DNA of 64,000 bases, taken from positions 434,001 to 498,000 of the forward strand of contig NC_079244.1 in NCBI RefSeq assembly GCF_028009165.1, in the 5' to 3' direction. Shown piece by piece: positions 1 to 11,517 of the stretch (the stretch's first letter is position 1; every line of letters begins with the position of its first letter). The notes below the pieces were generated by a model. It did no database searches and was not told the DNA's origin. It was given only the letters and a program-made list of their open reading frames with translations. The translations under genes were made by a program, and so were the position numbers. The DNA is from Akanthomyces muscarius (taxonomy: Eukaryota; Ascomycota; Sordariomycetes; Hypocreales; Cordycipitaceae).

Positions 1-796
1 CCACGCGCGTCGCCCGTGAGCTGTCTGGCCACGCCGGATACCTCTCCTGCTGCCGTTTCATCAATGATCGCAGCATCCTCACATCGTCTGGCGACATGAC
101 CTGTATCAAATGGGATATCGAGACTGGCCAGCGCATCACAGAGTTTGCCGATCACCTTGGCGACGTCATGAGCATCAGTCTCAACCCTACCAACCAGAAT
201 ACCTTCATCTCCGGTGCTTGCGATGCCTTTGCTAAGCTCTGGGATATTCGCGCTGGCAAGGCCGTCCAGACCTTTGCTGGCCACGAGTCCGACATCAACG
301 CCATCCAGTTCTTCCCTGACGGCCACTCCTTTGTCACTGGTTCCGACGATGCCACCTGCCGACTCTTTGATATCCGTGCTGACCGCGAGCTCAACGTCTA
401 TGGCGTACGTGTCCTATGCCATATTGCTGTTCCTCGCCTCGCTAACTCCCATTATAGTCGGAATCTATTCTTTGCGGCATCACTTCCGTTGCAACCTCCG
501 TTTCTGGCCGTTTATTGTTTGCTGGTTACGACGACTATGAGTGCAAGGTATGCGATTGATTCTATTGAACCACTTGACCAAATCAGCATGCTGACAATTG
601 CAGGTATGGGATGTTACGCGAGGAGAAAAAGTCGGCTCTTTGGTTGGCCACGAGAACCGCGTCAGCTGTCTCGGCGTCAGCAACGACGGTATCAGTCTGT
701 GCACAGGTTCATGGGATTCTCTGGTACGTAACTCCCGTATAGAATTGTTTGCAGCGCAATGCTAACTCCTCGCAGCTCAAGATTTGGGCCTACTAA
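1..796 (+). CDS. gpb1: Heterotrimeric G-protein beta subunit, 3' part (partial at left edge)
   Basis: This is the WD40 propeller subunit that pairs with G-gamma at the plasma membrane and couples receptors to effectors. The visible part covers the last five or so blades, with repeated GH...WD spacing (for example [28 protein letters not shown] and the WD/FD dipeptides) and the C-terminus SLLKIWAY typical of fungal G-beta. I place exons at <1-404, 458-547, 604-723 and 776-796. The first complete codon is at position 3, every junction preserves frame, and the introns are short GT-AG. The last exon is only 21 nt (six codons plus TAA). The 5' end and start lie outside the window. Family assignment is very secure. 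A phosducin-like gene, whose family folds and regulates G-beta-gamma, lies 6 kb downstream on the same strand. Confidence 0.96.
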
Positions 797-2958
797 TTGC
801 GGCGGAGACGCTCTGTTCCGATATCATGACAATTCGACGTGCGTAGCGGCGCACTGGTCATGCGCGAGCCGCGCGACGACTACACCGACTCGTCGGACTG
901 CAAACGACACGACACGTATTGATGGTATGCGGAAGCGAGAGATGCAAGGCGAGGCTTGCTGGCGCGCACTCCACGATGTGACGACACGTACATTACATAT
1001 CTACTTGGACCGAACGATGAGGCAGATCAGGGCAACTGAACTGTTCAGTGCAGAGAACAGCTGGATGCTTGGCACATTTAGTCCCGAGGTGCAGAAGCGG
1101 ACAGATGCGATCGATACCTTATTTATCATGGATTTTTCTTGGCCTTCTTTTTCGTGGTCTGTTTACTTTGTTTGGTTCTTTACTTACCGTTCTTATCCCC
1201 TTTATGCTTGCTTCGCTGGTTTTACTCCATTTGTTTCTTTTTTTATTTCGCGCGGTTGAGCTTTGTCTTGTTCAAAAAAATATTTTCTGCAGTTATGCTT
1301 GCCGCTTTTGACATTTGATCCTCCCATATTCTCCCATGCCGCAGCGCGCCTCTTCATCGCGCCTCTTGTTTGTTACTCTGCACCCGAACTCTGTTGTCTG
1401 CTGATAGGGGGACCCGTTGTGAGCGATCTGTATTACTTGGACGATTCTCTTTTTTTCTTTGTCGGTAAATCCCCACCTTTTCTTTGTTGTCCAGTTTCTC
1501 TTGGTTGCTGCTTTCAAGCGCTTTGGTTTGACCGAGATCAGTGCTGTCGCTGTTGGCGGAACCGGCAACAAACCAAACGGACCTGAAAAGGGGGAGAGAG
1601 AAGAGCTGACGGCTGAGAAAAATAACTTGTAGTATGTGCATGCGTGCTGCGGAGGGGTCATTCTCTTTTCTTTTGCTGGAGACGAGTGAGGATCTCGGTA
1701 GTCTCTCTTCTCGTCGGGTTCACTTTAATTTATTTCTTTGATCTTGAGGAGGGGGGGGGGAAGCCAGCTATACCAAGAATCAAAGCCAGTCAGGGAGATA
1801 ATACACTAAGATTACCAAACCATTTGCAATAACGATGAGGTCTTCTAGCAGGATGACCCGTGTGATGCATTCAGTTCAGTTGCCTTGCACGAGTGATTAT
1901 TCGTTCTTGGGCTTCTTTCATGTGACTACTGGGTAACTCGCTGTTGGCTGCACATCACAGTCCACTAAGAACTCGCTGCATAGTCGTTCTGCAACTTGAG
2001 AACACTGAAACTTGCCATCCCGTCCGTACTTCATCCCAAACTTGAATATTGTGGGCTCGTTGTGGCATCCGGTCTGAATCTCATGCCGCCTACGAGGGTC
2101 GCATGCGGTAACATGCGCATACATGCTCTTTGTTCCTCGCACTCACGCCCGCTAGCCCGGTGTAGAGTATGGAAACTCGCCAGTGTCACTTGCAAAATCT
2201 TGCTGCGGATCGCAAGTCAACGCATTTTCGTTCAATATACATATCGGAGCAAGCCAAAGAACAGTGACAGCGCTCAGGCAGTACCATCACTGGTCGTTGC
2301 TGTACGGAACAGTCCCTCACCGTACGCATGCAATGTAAATACAAGCCGTAGTTCTGTAAAGAGGCTTGAATGAAGAGAAGAGAATAGAATATGATGGCTC
2401 TCTAGAAAAACGACCATTGCGATACACATACATGCCACCACAACAGCCAACGCTCCATCGAGGGAGTTGAAAAGTGAAAGAAAAAGGCCAAAGACGCTCA
2501 GGCAAGCCCCGTCGTACCAGCATGTGTCATTGATGAGTTATGGCGCCGCTCAAAGACATTGAGATTGACGCCATGTAAAGTTGTAGCCGGTCTTTATCTT
2601 TAGAAGATCAACGCCACGGGTGGCTTGATACAGCCATGAATTGGCTACCCAATTCCTGCAGGAGCCCAGTTCTGCAAACGAGAGAGACTGACTATTGACA
2701 GGTTAATTCTGCGAATAAGCGCCGGGGCATGGACGGAGATCGCAGATCAATCTGTGTAACAGCAGCACCTTTTGTTTTCTCAGTAGAGCGCAAACGATGT
2801 GGCAGTTGTTTTAAAAAAAAAAACAATGAAAGGCGGACAGACGCCCGCGAGTGGACTCCCGTCTCAGTAACGACGCTTCATTCAGAGCTGGCTCCTGTTC
2901 ACAACGCGAGAATACGCACAGTGCCCTTCCTTTACAAAGTCGCGACAAGGTTGAATCG
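797..2958. other. Intergenic, no gene recognised
   Basis: About 2.2 kb downstream of the G-beta gene. It holds T-rich and C/T-rich tracts around 1130-1520 (probable 3' UTR and terminator region), a G10 run near 1750, and mixed sequence after that. No open frame here looks like a protein family. The last ~200 bases precede the broken phosphotransferase. Confidence 0.6.
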
Positions 2959-4244
2959 ATGTCGTTCAATGCCACAGAATCATGGCAGAGCGACTCATCC
3001 TCCCTGGTCGCCGTCATCGAGAGTGAAGAAAGCAAGCTAGCGTCGATGCACTTCCCGCGTCGCCGGCAGCAGTTATACTCGTCGGTCAACGAACAAAAGC
3101 ACGAGCTGGAAGTCATGATTTGTGGCCTACTGCAGGTGCCAGAATGCCGCATTACTCCATCCGAGCTTTGGGGATGGGGCAGCTTTAATGTTGACATTCT
3201 CGTCCGACTGCAATCTGGCAAAAACGTACACCTGCGGCTTCTCTTTTCGCATCGTGTTGGGAACAAGCGTTTACAGGTAATACGGAAGAGAAGCTGCGGA
3301 CAGATATTGCGACATATCTCTTGCTGCAGGAGCATTGCCCCGAACGTGCCGACTCCTGTATTATATGTCTTTGGGCTGACTGATGGCTCAATTGTATGCT
3401 CACTACTAGCTTCGCGGTCTCAACGCACCTCGACTGACATTTTTCCTCTCGCCGTTCCTAGTTCACATCTAGCAGGCAATTGAGCTTATACATACACATA
3501 GTAGAGAATGAGGGAGTCTCTTCGCCTCTTCGCGGCTACCTCGCCAGCGGATCTACTCCGAGGTGGATTCATACATGGCGGATTTGCTCTCGTTCCAAGA
3601 TGCCAAGCTTCAGGGACAGCCAAATGCAATGTTGGACGTCGAGGACAGCCAACGCCAAATGGCTGCTTTTACTGCGCTGCGAGCTATCACGCGCCAGTTA
3701 ATCGATACAAGCGAGCGGCAAAATCCCTTTTATTTGAGCTTGCCTGATTTGCACCGGAGCAACATTCTCGTCGACGAACAATGGAACATCCAAGCCATCA
3801 TCGACCTCGAGTGAACACACACGCTACCTGCGCAGATGCAGACCCCGCCGTACTGACTCACGTCTCGGCCTGTTGACGGGCTCCGGGATCTTAAAAATCT
3901 CCAGCAGTATGAAGAGGCGCTTGAGGAGTACTTGACGATATAGGCGGACGAAGAGCTGAAGCGCACTTGGTCGACGAGGGAGGGGGACCTGCAGCATAAG
4001 ACATGGCAGAGCGGCAGCTGCTGGCTCTTCAAGGCCGCGCCAATATCAAAGGGCATGTACAATCTGTTCAACGAGCGCCATCCCGACATGTCTATCTTCG
4101 AAGAGGGTCTTTTACTGGTACTGGGGCCTGGATGCGTCGAGCCTGATAGACAGGAAGCTACAAGAGAAGAAAGCATGCGCCGCTGAGCTAAGAAAAGCCC
4201 TTCATGCTGATACAGACGATGAAGACGACGGAGACAATGAATGA
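2959..4244 (+). pseudogene. Degenerate APH-family (aminoglycoside/choline kinase-like) phosphotransferase
   Basis: The remains of a fungal APH-like kinase. The N-terminal WGWGSFNV block sits near 3172, a LLQEHCP / VPTPVLYVFGL block near 3320-3375, and the catalytic-loop-like block DLHRSNILVDE, followed by IIDLE, near 3750-3811. The C-terminal tail is FYWYWGLD near 4110. These blocks lie in different frames. The segment 3279-3342 is shifted relative to both flanks, another shift or loss lies between about 3400 and 3560, and a further one near 4105. TGA stands where the family has Trp at 3812-3814 (after the IDLE motif) and again at 3854-3856 (in a PYW-like context), and TAG interrupts the frame at 3941-3943. 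The middle of the domain is also too short. Start chosen at the ATG 2959. Normal members are cytosolic and phosphorylate small molecules, but this copy should be inactive. Confidence 0.8.
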
Positions 4245-6722
4245 GACGTAAATAAAACGACGCGTTCACGAGGTATAAGTGATGACGGTGAAGTGCATGC
4301 TGTGTACCTGTGGGCGAGCCCTCACAATACCCACGAAGGTTGCTTGGCGCATTAGCAAATAGGTGTACTGGCAGGACTGGTACCGGTCGTATGAAATTGC
4401 AGCTCAGGACAGCGACACGACTGTTATTATTAGTGTATTCTCATCACCGATAGAAGTCTTCGTGCCATGTGCCGTGAGAAGCTTGGCTTCGAAAGCAGAC
4501 ACCCCATGGGGTGGGATGCTAGCGCTGAAACGTACCAAAGCAGGGTCTTGAAACACCCGCGCCACGAGCCAGTGGCGAGGCTAGGGGCCTTATTTCTGAT
4601 TTGGCAAAAGCTTCTCTTGCTTCTCAAATTACGTGTAGATCCTCGTCGCGTGTGCCGGCGACAACTCACAAAGGGGACAGTGATTGGGCCACCATCTGGT
4701 AATGTGACTCTTTTAGCAAAGTCAACGGCAGCCGTCATGTCGCGTCGAATCAAATGAGTAGCCATGCTTTTCGGAAGCACCATGATCAATGCGAGAAACC
4801 GCAATCCTGCGCCTTCCCCGAACCCCCCTTTCACGAGCGTCAAGGAGTTTTGGCGTGGCATTTGGCTTTGCCCACATCGCATCACGAGCTTTCCGGTCGA
4901 TGGTCAGATTGTTACAGGGCAGCAGCGGTGAGTGTCGCCAAATGCATGGCTCCTGAATCGTAGCCGAAAGAAGCTGCTTACTTGCCGGGCAAGGGTAGTC
5001 GGCTGCATCCGCGAGCTGCCTTGGGGACGATCGTAATTTGGGAGCCACGTTATTTGGACCGTCCTGCAGCGCTTGGTGCTGGTGGTGCTCCGCCGGTTAG
5101 CCCAGATGCCGAGTCGATTTCTTTCCTTCTGCTTCGCTGATGTCGATGCCGCACCTGCTGCAAGCCGATAATTACGGGACAATGGTGCTTATTAGAGTCG
5201 GGTTATCGAATAACAAATAATGGGGTATAATTGTCTTTAGTCGACAGCTTGTCTTGTTGGTAGCATGAAACTGGCGCGTGCGTCTGTCAGAGACCCTGGC
5301 CACCGGCAAAGGCGAGGCCGGGCAACATTGGGCATATTACGGCGTCTGCATTCATTCTAGAAGCAATGCGAAAAGGGACAGGATGTGTGCATTGTCGAGT
5401 CCTGGAAGCGACGGTCTTGGTCTATGACGCGGAGAGTGTGTTTCCGCGGCATGCCTCGCTAGGTACGTAAATCCCTGCGGTTCCCTGGCAGAACCAGGAT
5501 GGCATATATTTTTGGACTACTCGTAGGAGTGATGAGATTGTTCACGAAGGGGATCCAAGACGCAGGAATCTGGTTCAGCAAACACGGGCTGCCGACCGCC
5601 GATCTACTTCTAGAAGTGCACTCGGCTCAGACGCCACAACGTGTCGCTGGATGAAGTGGGTGGACGACGGCTTGTGTCGAGGTGGAGGGTTGGAGGGCCC
5701 TGTTGTCATTGATGAGCCAAGACTGAATGATTCGTGATGGCTTGACTGTGGCTGCTCGGCTTGTAATATCGGCGATGATTGGGCCGCACTACTGATGCTT
5801 GTTGACCAGTGCCGTTTGCATCTTGGGAGCCGCAGGTTGAAACATGGAGAGGTGCAAGTGTAAATGTCAGCAGCGTGGCGGGTGCATGAGCGGGGATGTG
5901 GCGCTGATATTCACGAACCCATGCTTCTTCCAGCACTCCTTCCAGGCGCCGAGTCCACTGTGACACGTGCAAGTCCACTGTAAGAATGGACGATTCTTCC
6001 AGCGAGTCACTCACCAAGATTGGTAAGACTCCCGCCACAGAAGGCGTCGCGTCGTGCAAACCGTTCCAGCTGCCAGTATTTGTGCGTCTGTGACTTGGAC
6101 GACCACAAACACCAGTAGCCCAACAAACGGCTTCAAACAAAGCCAACAACACAAAATGAATATCCATCACCATGCCTCCTTTTCTCGAGTAAAGCTCTCC
6201 CGCGGCCAGCTTCATTTCTTTCCTCTTCTTCCTCTTCGCCCTGCGCCCCCTCTCCCGTGCGCTTCAGCACAGTAAGACGCCGACACCCCCAAGCCACACC
6301 CCTCCCCCTCTGCATTCTGCCCTGCCAGGTGCTCCACCACACGCCTCCGTCCTCAACGCAGTTCCGTGCCCTGCTTCCTCAGCTTCAATCTGCGCCGGCG
6401 CGCCGACTCGCAGCTTTTTTTCCCCCGTCAACGTCCACTCACATCGTCTCTTGCTCACCTTTTTATTGTCTCCTGGACCTTATTAGTCCCATTCGACATA
6501 TTACACCTGCCGCACCGCAGACGCCCAAATAGGATCAGCCCACCGCCAGCTCTTCCCGCATCCCGTCGTACCAGTGAATACTCTCCCACAGGATCTACCT
6601 TGGTCGCCTCGGCCCAGCCGCACACCCCTCCCCCCAGTCGCCGCTCAAATACTTGATATACCTGCCCTTCCCGGCTTTCGCAGGCTCTCTTTGCGGAGAG
6701 TCTACACAACTGTCTTCCCCAT
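4245..6722. other. Intergenic, no gene recognised; includes phosducin-like promoter
   Basis: About 2.5 kb. Nothing protein-like is visible between 4245 and 5700. The last 500 bases before 6723 are strongly C/T-rich (for example 6230-6720), as expected of a fungal promoter and 5' leader. Confidence 0.55.
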
Positions 6723-7668
6723 ATGGCTTCGACTACGGCCGCCCAAGACGAATTCAACCAACTGGTTTCTAACAATACGGCCCGAACCAACGCACATCCC
6801 GAAGACAAGCACGACAACGACCAGTCTGACCAGGACCTCGACGAGGAGGATACGTATCGCAACACACAAATTGACGCCGCCATGCGCACACCTACCGCCG
6901 CCTCGGAGCTCAAGCTGCCGCCCGCGTCCTTTGACAGCGGTCGCTTCACCGGCGTCAAGGGTGTCATTGCCGATGCTCGCAGCTTTGAGACGGCGCGCAA
7001 GACGAAATGGATTGACCGTGCCCGCAACGCTCGCCGGAGCATTCTCGGTTTCGCAGGCGTGGCCCCCGCCACCGGCAACAGCGTCACCATCACCGGCGGT
7101 GCTCGATCTGACAGCGAGACGGACGACGACGCCAAGAGCAACGACGAGGACAACTTCCTGAGCGAGTGGCGCGAGAGTCGCCGGCGGGAGCTGGAAAGCG
7201 CCGCCAACCGCGCCGTACGCACGAGAAAGACCAGTCCCAGCGTGCGCATCTTCGGCCGTTTCGACGAGGTGGATGCTATGGGCTACCTCGACGCCATTGA
7301 AAAGGTCAGCCGCGACACGACGGTAGTTGTCTTCGTGTATGACAATGAGGTAAGCAGCCACGCAGCACACAAGGCTACAATGCGTACAGCAGAGTCACTA
7401 ACATGTCATTCAACTTCAGTGTGAGGTATCAGCAACCATTGAAGACGCTCTTGTCCCGCTGGTACGCGTCAATCCTACCACGCACTTTGTCAAGGTGCAC
7501 TACGACGACATTGAGTTTGACCCAGCAGCCGTACCTGCGCTGCTAGCGTACCGAAATCAAGGTGATCTGGTGGCCAACCTGACGGGTATCATTGAGATGA
7601 TGCCCGACGATGACAGCTTCGATTCGGCGTCCCTTAAGAGAATCCTTCAGCAGCACCGGGTGCTGTAA
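6723..7668 (+). CDS. phlp1: Phosducin-like protein (G-beta-gamma chaperone/regulator)
   Basis: Phosducin-like proteins work with the cytosolic chaperonin CCT to fold G-beta and assemble it with G-gamma. Two exons, 6723-7349 and 7420-7668, with a 70-nt GTAAGC...CAG intron in phase 0, give 291 residues, a normal length for the family. The N-terminal half is charged and probably disordered. FLSEWRESRRRELE near residue 140 matches the helix before the thioredoxin-like fold. The fold follows, from FGRFDEVDAMGYLDAIE through VVVFVYD to a C-terminal half including HFVKVHYDDIEFD and LLAYRNQGDLVANLTG. The start ATG is at the head of the longest frame, after the C/T-rich leader. Its partner, G-beta, is encoded 6 kb upstream. 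Confidence 0.93.
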
Positions 7669-9807
7669 GCAATCCGCTCCCTAGTTCGACGTTTTCTCCA
7701 TTTTCGAAAACGAGACTCGCTGTGTCGTCGATCGACGCAGCAACAGAGCAGATTAGTCTACTGCTCGTAATGACGCTATATGTAACGATACCCCTATGCC
7801 ACTGCCACGCTCTCGTCAGCGCGAGTTGAGGCCTGTGCTTTGACGAGCTGTTCGGCGGCAATTTCTACGATATCCTCGTCACCATAATTCTTCGGAGATG
7901 CGATATTTGCATTTTTGGGGGACTACCAGCGGCGTTGACGCTGTCTACATTGCTTCACCTTTTTTTTTCTTCTTTGTTGTTACAAAAACGTTTTTACTCT
8001 ACTAGTTGTAGAGACTGTATCCCCGCATAAGATGGGCAGCTTTGGGATTTCTGTTGTGCAAATGGATTATATATAACACATGGAGTTTTTTGTGTTTTAC
8101 AAATGCCTTTTTTTCTTTCTTTGTTGTTTCTTCCTCCTACATACTGCAGTGAAGCTGGCTTGCTTCTGGGCTTTGTTGATATGGCTGGAACGCGGTCAAT
8201 CAGAGATAGAATGAGCCAGCTCAATAAGTTACAAAATCAAACGCACAGAGAAAATGTCCCATTCTTCAAGTGGTGATGCGTTGGCTTGGGCCTACCAGGG
8301 TAATCAAATCAGGCGTATCGCGTGATGTGTCAATGGCACTCTAGTCTAGTCCGGGCGGCGTCTTGTAGAGTGAGTGAGGTACGTACGTACTCCGGTAGGG
8401 GTCCTCGCTATGAAACTGAAATGGAAGGAGGGGCAGTGACAGCTCAGCGCCAACCCCGCAGCGCTTCTGGGCCCACTGGAGGGCGGCAGTGATAAGTGAT
8501 GGCGCTGTGCCATGTACTAAGCTTTTACCTATTAGGCAGGGGAGCCGTGAAACGTCATCATTTCCAAATAGTCTACTAGATGGACATTGTCATGTAAAAG
8601 ATGCAATGTAGCAAGTTTGCCATGTGTTCTGAATGCCGGGGACAAGTCAGCTTGTACAGAGGACACGACGTGATTTCTAACCTGCGGTCTCTACGCGTGT
8701 CCTCTGCCCCTCCATCTTTAGCACGTATGCACCTGGTTGTCCAGCCATGCGGCGACGAACATGTCCTAGTTAAACGCCCTAAATTCGCGACCCTGCTAGC
8801 TCTTGTCTTGCGGCGAAATCTGGTCGAGTCTTATCCACGCATCCCGTCATGTGGCCCATGTTCAGGCGAGGGGTATTCTGCACTATCTGCGCCCTCAGCG
8901 AATAGCAGCGCCCTGCCTCGGCCGGGGGCAAGTGTGTAGGTGCTGTACAGTGCTTGCCGTACAGTAGATGTGTTTGCTCAGTACTCGCGGTTGGCGGCCC
9001 TGCCCACACTTACTCACTGTACCTACCTACAGTGTGAAATCGATTGCGACGCCCGCCATCGCGTCCTGCCCAGACCTCTGCTAGTGCAGTCTCCCTCCGT
9101 GCATGCATCCCATCCCACCTTCCAAGGTGAATACAGACAGCCTGAAACGCTTCTTCCATCTTGCTCACTTCCTCTTGCTCTCGCATTTTGCCATTAGATA
9201 AAAAGACTCTGATTCTGTATTTGATTTCGTCCTCCGCTTCTCGCCTCACTCTACGCCGCCGCTCATAAGCAAGCTCGGGCTGCACGCGCACGCCTTTCCC
9301 GCCTCAAGTCATTCACGGCAGCACGGGCATCGCCACCAACCAGCCGACGTTGCACATTCCTCCGCAGATGACCAGGTACCGACAAACCTACCCAGTCCCT
9401 GGCACGATACAGGTCTATCTTGTCTGCTCATCTGCATCATCCTGCAAATAAAAAATTTCGCCGACTTGTCGACACGCCCGCCTTCGCTCTCTCAAGCTAT
9501 ACAAGCCCCAGGCGTCAACCCCACCTAATCGCCATCAGGCAGCATCAGGTTACAAACAGCCGCAAAGTCAACCTCCGCCACAAATCTGCCACTTGGCTTC
9601 CTATAGATGAACTCTGTGCTTTGCCACTACATTTAAAAGCCTCCGCCTCCCTCTTTTCACTTTTCAACTTTTCATCGCACCTTCTACATGGTGGTCAGTG
9701 TTGCCCGCACTTGCACCCCTCCTTCAGCTGCCGCGATCATATAAGCCCATGGGCCTCTGCATGGCCGCCATCCGCTGACTTGATCTTGCTGACCTGTGTG
9801 CTTCGTT
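7669..9807. other. Intergenic, no gene recognised
   Basis: About 2.1 kb between two + strand genes. T-rich stretches near 7960-8120 fit a 3' end. A short TACC/GTAC tract occurs at 8379-8397 and ACCTACCTAC at 9021-9030. Sequence after about 9050 is pyrimidine-rich, as in the promoter or 5' leader of the next gene. Open frames here carry no family signature. Confidence 0.55.
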
Positions 9808-11517
9808 ATGGGACAGCAGGATACTGAGATCCCGTCGACCTCACCGTCCCCGAAAACTCGCCGCGATACACAGATATTCTCTCCGCTGCCGAGACCTCTG
9901 CTGCAGCAAGATTCCCCAGAGCCTCAGCTATCCTTCTCCGAACCCACCCTCCGATTTCCCCGGCCGCAAGGCAACCAAAACCTTGCCCACTGGATTTCTA
10001 GCAGCGATCCAGACATCATGCATCTGACGAGCGCTCCGGTCGAAGATTCCGGCTTGTCCGAGTCTACGTACGAGTTGATAGGAGGCACCGATTCCGAGTC
10101 TCAAGACGGCAATTACACGGACAACATCAGCGAGTCCGTCGGCTCGCTCGACTTCCGCCGTCCAGATGATGTGGTCAGCCTTGCTGGCACAGAGCACACA
10201 TGCGATGAAGAGTCCATCGTTGATGCAACCGAAGAGCATCATCTCACCCGCGGCCCAGAGCTTAACCATTTCCAGATACAACACTCCGCCGCCGCAGACG
10301 ATACTGACGACGATGACAACTCCTCCAAAGCGTCTCTTGAATATGCAGATAATAGCCTGCGTACACCCTCGATTCTGACCCCCGATGCCAGTCGATACTT
10401 TGGGCCTGCAGATGATCTCTCGAAGAGAAACTTCCTCACCAGGTGGCTTGTATGGACCCATGGCCTGTCTGACTCTATCGCACAGGTGGCATTCACTACC
10501 CTTCCAAGCCTTCTGATTCTCATTGCGATGACTGTGGCTATCCAGACAGTCGTACTCTGGGCTGGGAATGCCTCACAGCCAGTTGTGTCTAGCATTGCAT
10601 CGACTATTTCGCAAACTCCGTTTTTCGCACCCTCTGCTCAGAATCAGCCCGAAAGCACACTGGCCCTCAGCTCCCCTACTTCTGGAGTTGCGCTGATTTC
10701 GTTGCAAGGTTCGCCAGATGAAGGCCTCTTTCGCTCACGGAAGCCAACTGTATCATTTACACCGCATGGCCAGAATGACGTTTTGATCCATGTTGCACCA
10801 GACGTCAGGGACACTTGGATGTCAAGCAACTGCCTCAATGTCACTGTATTGAGAAGCACGCAGGAACTCAGGTTTACCCTCGCTTCTGTCGACGATGGCA
10901 TCCTTGTCAAGTTTCCTCGCCGAGAGGCATACGGCGTCGTGAACCTCTCCATAAAGAGCAGCTGCCGCCCTAAGACGGAAAAGACCATCAAGGTACACTT
11001 CGGCAAGGGCATCATAGTGGACGCCTTTGAGAGAACAAAGAGCCTAGCCCAAGACCTGTCGGAGCTAGTACCCGTTGCTGCGCACGAGGCCGAACGATGC
11101 CTCGCTGGAGCCAGGCGTGTTCTCGGATCCGCTTCAGACTCCTTCGCTCATGCCTGGCTAGTTGGGACCGAAAGAGCACAGGACCTGCTCATCAACGGGA
11201 ACATTGGCGTTGGTGGTCCTCTCACCAAAACTGTCTCTCAGCTCTGGCAACAGGCCATCGGTTTCCTGCAAGACAAAAGCAAGATTTCGGGAAAATGCTC
11301 TAGATCCATCAATGCGGTGCGCAGTGTCCAGACGGAGCTCCGACTCGGATTATTGAATGCTCAAGTGTCGTCTCGCATGTGGTGGCTCAAAATCCAAGGC
11401 AAGGATGAAGAGTATCAAGCGTACTCTGCCCAGGCGCAGGTGTACTTGCAGCAGAAAAAGACGGCAGCCAAGAAGCTCCTGCAAAAGCTGCAGTCGGGGG
11501 CCAAGGCCAGGGCCTAG
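9808..11517 (+). CDS. Conserved-looking single-pass membrane protein, function unknown
   Basis: An uninterrupted frame of 569 residues from the ATG at 9808; an in-frame GTG four codons upstream is not used here. Residues 1-220 are acidic and serine-rich, presumably cytosolic, with a dense patch SESTYELIGG (about 84-93) and SESVGSLD (about 108-115). A single strongly hydrophobic segment, about residues 226-252, is followed by a roughly 315-residue region. That region contains a beta-rich part and then a helical, Lys/Ala/Gln-rich C-terminus. There is no signal peptide, so the membrane segment probably acts as a signal anchor. YELI, with Ser/Glu before it, fits the [WFY]xx[LIV] Atg8-interacting pattern. 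This suggests an ER or nuclear-envelope autophagy receptor analogous in plan to Atg39, but this is only inference. I do not recognise the family with certainty. Confidence 0.85.
   Translation: MGQQDTEIPSTSPSPKTRRDTQIFSPLPRPLLQQDSPEPQLSFSEPTLRFPRPQGNQNLAHWISSSDPDIMHLTSAPVEDSGLSESTYELIGGTDSESQDGNYTDNISESVGSLDFRRPDDVVSLAGTEHTCDEESIVDATEEHHLTRGPELNHFQIQHSAAADDTDDDDNSSKASLEYADNSLRTPSILTPDASRYFGPADDLSKRNFLTRWLVWTHGLSDSIAQVAFTTLPSLLILIAMTVAIQTVVLWAGNASQPVVSSIASTISQTPFFAPSAQNQPESTLALSSPTSGVALISLQGSPDEGLFRSRKPTVSFTPHGQNDVLIHVAPDVRDTWMSSNCLNVTVLRSTQELRFTLASVDDGILVKFPRREAYGVVNLSIKSSCRPKTEKTIKVHFGKGIIVDAFERTKSLAQDLSELVPVAAHEAERCLAGARRVLGSASDSFAHAWLVGTERAQDLLINGNIGVGGPLTKTVSQLWQQAIGFLQDKSKISGKCSRSINAVRSVQTELRLGLLNAQVSSRMWWLKIQGKDEEYQAYSAQAQVYLQQKKTAAKKLLQKLQSGAKARA

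Noticed and set aside
4180..4200. tRNA A-box-like TTAGCTCAGCGG on the minus strand
   Set aside because: It lies inside the phosphotransferase remnant and there is no B-box downstream on the same strand.
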